19,306 nt of DNA from Akkermansiaceae bacterium. Lineage in GTDB: Bacteria > Verrucomicrobiota > Verrucomicrobiia > Verrucomicrobiales > Akkermansiaceae. A program made the position numbers and the translations under genes. How positions within the stretch are numbered: the stretch's first letter is position 1; each line of letters begins with the position of its first letter. Below, piece after piece: positions 14,960-19,306 of this stretch. The stretch spans positions 1-19,306 of the forward strand of contig JAHDGN010000017.1 in assembly GCA_020627645.1 (NCBI GenBank), in the 5' to 3' direction. The notes under the pieces are model-generated. The model saw only the letters and a program-made list of their open reading frames with translations, did not search any database and was not told where the DNA came from.

Positions 14960-15979
14960 CAACGTCTTCCACAACGGAGTTGACCAACGTCCACTGCTCT
15001 CGCAAAGAGCTCTTCGTGCTTCTGGCAAATCATGCTGGCCACCCTTTTCATACCCCAACTGATTTTCAAAGAACTCAACAGCACGATTGCTCAGAGCAAA
15101 AACACGGGATAAACCCAACCCTTTCGCTTTCTGTTCCGCAGCGATGACTAACCGCTGTCCATACCCTCTCCCCCCATGGCTTTGCTTAACATACAAACAA
15201 GCAATCTCACCACACTGCGAGTCGAAATACGAATGAAGCGCAACGCAACCAACCACATTTCCATCCACAACCATCACCAAATAATCCCCCAGACACTCTT
15301 CAATCCCCTCATAACTTCTCGGCACCAACCTCTCATCCCGAACCGAACGACCAACCATTGCTAACAACTCCGCAATATCATCCTTAGTCACCTCACGAAT
15401 AATCACATAGTCATCCGAATAGACCATCACTCCAACTCCCTCATTAGAAAACAACTCATCCATCAATACTCCCTGTCGATCCTTGGAGAGAAAATGAACA
15501 CGTGGCACCCCTTTCTCACAAAGCGCTGCCGCCCTGACAACGTTATGACTCGAATGCTCCAGAGCTTCAGAGATAGACAAAGCTTCACCCATCCCAAACT
15601 CCTCATCACCAAAAACAATCATCTTCTTTGCCCCCACTTCCAACGCCAGTTCCACCAACTCGAGATCATCAAAAGCCAACCCTGTCTGCTGGATAAACGC
15701 CATTTGTCCACGCCCTAAAACCTCACGAATCTCACCAAGATCACGGCTAGCCTCCTGCCACCGAACCCCAACATCAATCAAACGATGAGTGAAGCGATAG
15801 CCATGAATTCCGGTAGAAACCAATACAAGACCAACATCGATTTGCTGTAGGGCAGCCAAATCTAACATAACCTCAGCTAGAGACAGCTCACTGATAACAT
15901 CCCCATTCAAAACGACGACAAAAACTCCTCCTCGGAAAGAAGGAATATATTGAAGAGCAGCCCTTAGGTCACCATGCAT
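14948..15979 (-). CDS. argA: N-acetylglutamate synthase-like protein (shortened ArgA)
   Basis: NAGS acetylates glutamate with acetyl-CoA, the first step of arginine synthesis. The 343-residue product follows ArgA order: an amino-acid-kinase-like N-terminal part (LRAALQYIPSFRGGVFVVVL at the start, then GAKKMIVFGDEEF), an element CEKGVPRVHFLS followed by LMDELFSNEGVGVMV, and a GNAT domain from about residue 190 with the acetyl-CoA loop GGRGYGQ (about 269) and a C-terminal FFENQLGYEKGGQHDLPE. Compared with E. coli ArgA (443 residues, recalled from memory) roughly 80-90 residues of the kinase-like domain are absent. I prefer the ATG at 15979; a TTG at 16015 would add 12 residues and overlap the upstream gene. 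It is last in an AsmA-like, SRPBCC, argA series and overlaps the DUF4340 gene tail to tail. Confidence 0.82.
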   Translation of the reverse strand: MHGDLRAALQYIPSFRGGVFVVVLNGDVISELSLAEVMLDLAALQQIDVGLVLVSTGIHGYRFTHRLIDVGVRWQEASRDLGEIREVLGRGQMAFIQQTGLAFDDLELVELALEVGAKKMIVFGDEEFGMGEALSISEALEHSSHNVVRAAALCEKGVPRVHFLSKDRQGVLMDELFSNEGVGVMVYSDDYVIIREVTKDDIAELLAMVGRSVRDERLVPRSYEGIEECLGDYLVMVVDGNVVGCVALHSYFDSQCGEIACLYVKQSHGGRGYGQRLVIAAEQKAKGLGLSRVFALSNRAVEFFENQLGYEKGGQHDLPEARRALCESSGRWSTPLWKTLSVT

Positions 15980-15998
15980 AAGATCAATCTTAAAACCT

Positions 15999-16481
15999 TC
16001 ACTCCAGTCGATCAAGCGATCTACTTTTGATAAATTTTTGAGTTAGAAGCTTCCTCCGATGCTCGAACATCCTAGCAATCATTCCCCCAATAGCCACCTT
16101 GCGAATCAACTCACCCAATATCCAAAATCCAACCGAATAGTGAACCACATCCTTCACGACCACCCCTCCACCATCTTCCCTAATCTCGTGAAGATGATGC
16201 CAATAGCGAAACGGACCAGAAATCTGATCATCTACAAAAGAAACCCCCTCCCTAAGTCCCCTAATTTCCGAAATCCATCTTTTCCAAAATCCAGGAAATA
16301 ACCTCACTTCATACTCAATGATTTCTCCTTCAAAAATTTGATCAGACGGCAAAGAAACGATCCGAAACCCCATCCAATCTGGGGTCATTTCTTCAAGATT
16401 CCTCGGACTCGAAAAAAAGCCCCAAGCCTCCTCTTTAGAAATAGGTAATTTCTGCTCTGACTCGAACCGGTGGATGATCAT
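15999..16481 (-). CDS. SRPBCC (START-like) fold protein
   Basis: This 160-residue soluble protein has the SRPBCC/polyketide cyclase-like pattern: an N-terminal strand (IIHRFESEQKLPI), helix SKEEAWGFFSSPRNLEEMTPDWMGF, several strands (GEIIEYEVRL, SFVDDQISGPFRYWHHLHEI, VVVKDVVHYSVGF) and a long C-terminal helix (IARMFEHRRKLLTQKF). Members bind hydrophobic ligands in a deep cavity; the subfamily that begins with EAW and NLE-MTP is annotated only as ligand-binding or cyclase-like. The ligand cannot be inferred. The stop is 19 bases before the preferred argA start and the gene starts 23 bases after the AsmA-like gene, so the three are probably co-transcribed. Confidence 0.82.
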   Translation of the reverse strand: MIIHRFESEQKLPISKEEAWGFFSSPRNLEEMTPDWMGFRIVSLPSDQIFEGEIIEYEVRLFPGFWKRWISEIRGLREGVSFVDDQISGPFRYWHHLHEIREDGGGVVVKDVVHYSVGFWILGELIRKVAIGGMIARMFEHRRKLLTQKFIKSRSLDRLE

Positions 16482-16504
16482 GACCAGTCAACATAGCGCA
16501 TCTT

Positions 16505-18082
16505 CTAATTTCCGCCGGGCAAAAGATCAAAGACCCCATTTGCCCCCTTTTTAAGAAGCCCTGTCCCCCCCTCGATCAAATCACTCGGATCAATGACCGG
16601 AGGATCATCCAAAAGACCTTCGACTGCCCTAATCGTCTGATCTCCGATTTTCCCCAGCACACCATCTTCTTCCAAAAGCACTTTTGTCCCCTCTTCGACA
16701 ACCTTGCCAGACAACTTGTAGACGTATTGGCCAGTTTCCGGAACGAACTCAATCATTCTTTCAGCCGCAGCATCTAGGAGCCTTCTACTAAGGTCTTCCT
16801 TGAAATCACTCAAGGTCCCACTCACCCGCACCGGAGCCCACATCAGCCCCAATTTTCCCCTCTTAAAAACTTTCGTCTCCGCTCCAGGAATCTGAACGAG
16901 CGTCCCGGGAGTCACTCCCACCATAAACTTTTCCCCCCCCTCAATTCGCAGAAGGCCTTCACTAGCAAAAAGAATATCCTTCAATTCAAGAGCATCCCCA
17001 ATTTTTCGGAAATTCATCCGAGACTCAGACAAAGCGAGCTGATGAAACCTCGGGTTCCCAGTGTAGGCAGCAATCTTATCCAAGACAGGAAGAGCCGTGA
17101 GAACACCTTCGTTCAAAACGAGCTCACCATCCAAACGAGTTTCAAAATCTGGCCGACCATTCACTTCAAAATCAACTTCCAAAGGCCCCGTCAACCTCTT
17201 CTTCCAATCCTCAGCAACCAATTCCTCAATTCGTGCATCACGAACCTCACCATGAACGGTCCAAGATTTTGTCACCAAATCGAAGCCTCCGTCCATACTG
17301 AGTTTCCCATCGTCTAATACATCAAACTGAGATGATAGCAGATGGAACTGATCATCAGCGTATCTCCCCTTCACTTCTTTTACCGCTAGTCGATGAATCG
17401 CTTTCAAGGCCGGCGGCGGAGCAATTTCTCCACCAAATAAACGCAAATCGTAGACATTTTCGCCACTACCTTGCTCTACGTTTACGGATGAATCCTTCAA
17501 AACCCACATTCCATCATCAGTCAGGACCCTCCCTCCAACCGCTGAAATATTGATCCCGTCCACCTCCAAAGAATTGGGGAGAAATCCACTAAGAAAACCG
17601 GACCCTTGACCATCAATCGGCTCGCCTAAGGCATCTTCACTGTGACCAGCTATATCTTCATCACCTTTACCTCTCGGGCGATCTCGCAAATCCACAATCA
17701 ATTCGACTTCCCTTAAACGAATATCTTCGATCCGGTATGCTCTCCTCCAAATCGCCCCGATATCAACATCAGCATCAATACCATGGGCGCGTAACTGCTC
17801 AACCGAATCTTTACCAGAAAACGAGAACCTCTCAGTAGAAACGTTCCACCCATCCCATTCAAATTTCTCAAATTCCGCATCACCCTTCAATAACGTCCCA
17901 GCTCTCTCCCCCAACATCACACGAAAATCATCACTCTTTAAATAACTTCGAATAGCCCCATAGCCCACAACTGCGCCAAGCAACAAAATAGCGACTAGCC
18001 CTCCCAATCCCCAAAAGAGCCACTTCCCACCACCCTTCTTCCGGCTCACTCCTCGACGTCGCCTACTTCTTCTGCTTCCCAT
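16505..18082 (-). CDS. AsmA-like inner-membrane-anchored protein
   Basis: This 525-residue protein has a highly basic cytoplasmic tail (residues 1-20, rich in Arg/Lys), one membrane helix (about 21-43, WLFWGLGGLVAILLLGAVVG) and a long periplasmic region. The segment after the helix (SYLKSDDFRVMLGERAGTLL, then DAEFEKFEWDGWNV and IEDIRLREVELIVDLRD) has the layout of AsmA-type proteins, and a later stretch (about 290-410, with LEVDFEVNGRPDF and a region resembling NFRKIGDALELKDILFASEG) resembles their C-terminal strand repeats. AsmA-like proteins are linked to lipid transport between membranes and outer-membrane assembly. The assignment rests on layout and sequence feel, not on a decisive motif. 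A helical tail of unknown role follows (about 420-525). Confidence 0.6.
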   Translation of the reverse strand: MGSRRSRRRRGVSRKKGGGKWLFWGLGGLVAILLLGAVVGYGAIRSYLKSDDFRVMLGERAGTLLKGDAEFEKFEWDGWNVSTERFSFSGKDSVEQLRAHGIDADVDIGAIWRRAYRIEDIRLREVELIVDLRDRPRGKGDEDIAGHSEDALGEPIDGQGSGFLSGFLPNSLEVDGINISAVGGRVLTDDGMWVLKDSSVNVEQGSGENVYDLRLFGGEIAPPPALKAIHRLAVKEVKGRYADDQFHLLSSQFDVLDDGKLSMDGGFDLVTKSWTVHGEVRDARIEELVAEDWKKRLTGPLEVDFEVNGRPDFETRLDGELVLNEGVLTALPVLDKIAAYTGNPRFHQLALSESRMNFRKIGDALELKDILFASEGLLRIEGGEKFMVGVTPGTLVQIPGAETKVFKRGKLGLMWAPVRVSGTLSDFKEDLSRRLLDAAAERMIEFVPETGQYVYKLSGKVVEEGTKVLLEEDGVLGKIGDQTIRAVEGLLDDPPVIDPSDLIEGGTGLLKKGANGVFDLLPGGN

Positions 18083-18273
18083 TCAACTAAGTTAACAAGC
18101 CAGAGAACTCTTTCAACCCTCGACAACGCGAAAAAACATCCTGAGTAAACGCCTATGCGTGATTGCCTGATACCTGATCCCACTAAGAACTCGACTCCCA
18201 TTCCTCCTCGAATTCTCATCAAGTAACCTCAATCCCCAAGCCCACGTCCTCAAGAGCAACAAAATCAACGCCC

Positions 18274-19098
18274 CTAGTAAATGCGATCGTATCGCTCAAT
18301 TCCCTTAACAATCGATCGTGCAGACAAAACCTGGTAGCTCCGTGAAGAGCACCTTTTCCTCTCATAAGGATTACTGATAAATCCACACTCAACCAGTACT
18401 GCAGGACAGTTCGTGTGACGTAAAACTGAAAAGCGCCGATATTTCACTCCTCGATTTCGAACCTTCAGATTCTTGGTCATCTCACGTTGAATCCCACTCG
18501 CAAGAACCCGTCCCTTTCGCCCCGCATAAAATGTCTCAGCTCCCCTCACTCGGGTATTCCGCGTCGCGTTAAAGTGAATACTGACGAAAACAGCGTTCCC
18601 ATAACGATTCGCGATTTGAGCCCGCCTACCCAGACTGACAAAGCGATCACTCCGCCGGGTCATAATCACCCGATAACCCCGACTCCTCAAACTCGATTCA
18701 ACAAGCCTCGCGACCTGAAGATTGAGTCTCGCCTCACGAACCCCAGCCCAAACAGCTCCCTGATCACGCCCCCCATGACCCGCATCGACAATCACACTCA
18801 ATGACTTCTTTCCCCTAGAACTTCTTGGGATCACCGGTCTTGAAGCCTTTAACGAAACTTTAGGACTCTTCGCCCTCCCGATCTCACGAGGCGATGGAAT
18901 TCGCAATTTCTTTCCCGCATACAATTTTCTGGGATCAGTGATCCCATTCAATTTCATGAGCGCCTTGACCGTGACCCCATATTTTTTAGAAATTGAATAG
19001 AATGTCTCAGACTTTTTAACCTGATGAGAACGCCCAAAAGAAGACGAAACGACCAGAAAACTTAGGATAAAGAGTAAAACAACGCGCTCAAATCTCAT
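18274..19098 (-). CDS. N-acetylmuramoyl-L-alanine amidase with LysM domain
   Basis: This secreted 274-residue enzyme cleaves the bond between muramic acid and L-Ala in peptidoglycan. A signal peptide covers about 1-22 (VVLLFILSFLVVSSSFG). A LysM domain covers about 25-68 (HQVKKSETFYSISKKYGVTV, then LYAGKKLRIPSP). After a basic linker (71-98) the Amidase_3 domain runs from 99 to the end. All zinc and catalytic residues are present: H108 (DAGHGG), E122 (REARLNL), H175 (SIHFNA) and E237 (VECGFISN). The protein is markedly basic, which may aid wall binding. It has one LysM, no AMIN domain and no EnvC-regulated helix that I can see, so it is unlike AmiC. It is preceded by a possible promoter and appears to be its own transcription unit. 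Confidence 0.93.
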   Translation of the reverse strand: MRFERVVLLFILSFLVVSSSFGRSHQVKKSETFYSISKKYGVTVKALMKLNGITDPRKLYAGKKLRIPSPREIGRAKSPKVSLKASRPVIPRSSRGKKSLSVIVDAGHGGRDQGAVWAGVREARLNLQVARLVESSLRSRGYRVIMTRRSDRFVSLGRRAQIANRYGNAVFVSIHFNATRNTRVRGAETFYAGRKGRVLASGIQREMTKNLKVRNRGVKYRRFSVLRHTNCPAVLVECGFISNPYERKRCSSRSYQVLSARSIVKGIERYDRIY

Positions 19099-19122
19099 CA
19101 GCCAGGCCAGGTTCGTGCCATA

Positions 19123-19151
19123 GGCTTAATATTTTTTAATATTTCAGTCAA
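19123..19151 (-). promoter_or_regulatory. Possible promoter of the amidase gene
   Basis: On the minus strand, TTGACT (19146-19151) is followed after exactly 17 bases by TAAGCC (19123-19128), 24 bases before the amidase ATG. The surrounding DNA is strongly AT-rich, unlike the rest of the window. The -10-like box is a poor match. An alternative TATTAA lies only 14 bases from the TTGACT box, which is a short spacer. Confidence 0.35.
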
Positions 19152-19161
19152 TTTATTTTTA

Positions 19162-19178
19162 AAATTTCACTGAAATTT
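19162..19178. repeat. 17-bp palindrome upstream of the amidase promoter
   Basis: AAATTTCA-C-TGAAATTT is a perfect 8-bp inverted repeat around one central base. It lies 11 bases upstream of the possible -35 box of the amidase gene and 9 bases beyond the stop of the partial gene at the right edge. It has few G/C pairs and, with a one-base centre, is unlikely to form a terminator hairpin. A binding site for a dimeric regulator is possible. Confidence 0.45.
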
Positions 19179-19186
19179 CCACAAAC

Positions 19187-19306
19187 TTAACGATGAAATG
19201 ATCGACGCATCCAAAATCGAACGAGAGGCGAAAATAAATAAACTAAAAAAATCGCTGTCGGAGCAAAAATAGTCCAACGAATGATCACTCCCAGAAATAG
19301 AGCTAA
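19187..19306 (-). CDS. C-terminal end of a membrane protein (5' end outside window)
   Basis: The minus-strand frame is open from the window edge to a TAA at 19187-19189, giving 39 residues. It contains a hydrophobic helix (RWTIFAPTAIFLVYLF) followed by a basic tail (VRFWMRRSFHR), the usual end of an inner-membrane protein with a cytoplasmic C-terminus. The fragment is too short to name a family. It is on the same strand as the amidase, 88 bases away. Support is the amino acid pattern and the switch to AT-rich spacer straight after the stop. Confidence 0.55.
   Translation of the reverse strand, partial: LALFLGVIIRWTIFAPTAIFLVYLFSPLVRFWMRRSFHR

Noticed and set aside
15980..16015. TTG start giving twelve more residues on the ArgA-like protein
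   Set aside because: The added peptide does not resemble ArgA N-termini and overlaps the SRPBCC gene by 17 bases; the ATG at 15979 starts just before the conserved LRAALQYIP element. It remains possible.
18083..18273. Possible short minus-strand gene in the 191-base spacer between the amidase and AsmA-like genes
   Set aside because: Two overlapping frames stay open for roughly 50-57 codons. One is Arg-rich with only a TTG start, the other runs into the AsmA-like gene out of frame. No family resemblance; open frames this short arise by chance.
19199..19270. 24-codon plus-strand open frame starting ATGATCGACGCA
   Set aside because: It is antisense to the membrane protein fragment at the right edge, whose hydrophobic helix plus basic tail is a stronger coding signal.

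Overview
The window reads like part of the chromosome of a Verrucomicrobia-type (PVC-group) bacterium. The main pointers are a secreted DUF1800 protein with thrombospondin type 3-like calcium repeats followed by a Tat-exported DUF1501 partner, a GldA/GldF/GldG-like ABC cassette with a DUF4340 protein, and start sites mostly without a recognisable Shine-Dalgarno sequence. This is a judgement from gene content; there is no rRNA or other taxonomic marker here. I found no tRNA, rRNA, CRISPR array, insertion sequence or phage gene, and no gene-free stretch longer than 300 bases.

Layout, left to right. (1) 1-5179, plus strand: a three-gene block of a 5'-truncated DUF1800 protein, a DUF1501 protein and a small membrane-anchored or secreted protein of unknown function, 34 and 3 bases apart. 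(2) 5181-9356, minus strand: odhA (2-oxoglutarate dehydrogenase E1) then odhB (E2), 6 bases apart. The dihydrolipoyl dehydrogenase gene (E3) is not in the window. (3) 9357-9489: a short divergent control region. (4) 9490-14959, plus strand: four packed genes for a Gld-type ABC system (ATPase, ABC-2 permease, GldG-like auxiliary protein, DUF4340 protein). The permease gene appears frameshifted near its 3' end. (5) 14948-18082, minus strand: an AsmA-like membrane protein, an SRPBCC-fold protein and an ArgA-like N-acetylglutamate synthase, convergent with and overlapping the end of the DUF4340 gene. (6) 18274-19098, minus strand: a LysM plus Amidase_3 cell-wall hydrolase. (7) 19187-19306, minus strand: the last 39 codons of a membrane protein that continues beyond the window.

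Functionally, odhAB forms two thirds of the TCA-cycle 2-oxoglutarate dehydrogenase complex. The Gld-type block encodes a membrane transporter with two large proteins that are predicted to face the periplasm; its substrate is unknown. The DUF1800/DUF1501 block is an exported pair typical of PVC bacteria and without an established function. The amidase cuts peptidoglycan.

The observations most worth checking are: the frameshift at about 11070, where another frame restores the final membrane helix and stops 3 bases before the next gene; the two-lipoyl E2 with no visible peripheral subunit-binding domain; the shortened amino-acid-kinase-like half of ArgA; and a partial gene at each window edge, where the left one is really open from base 1.
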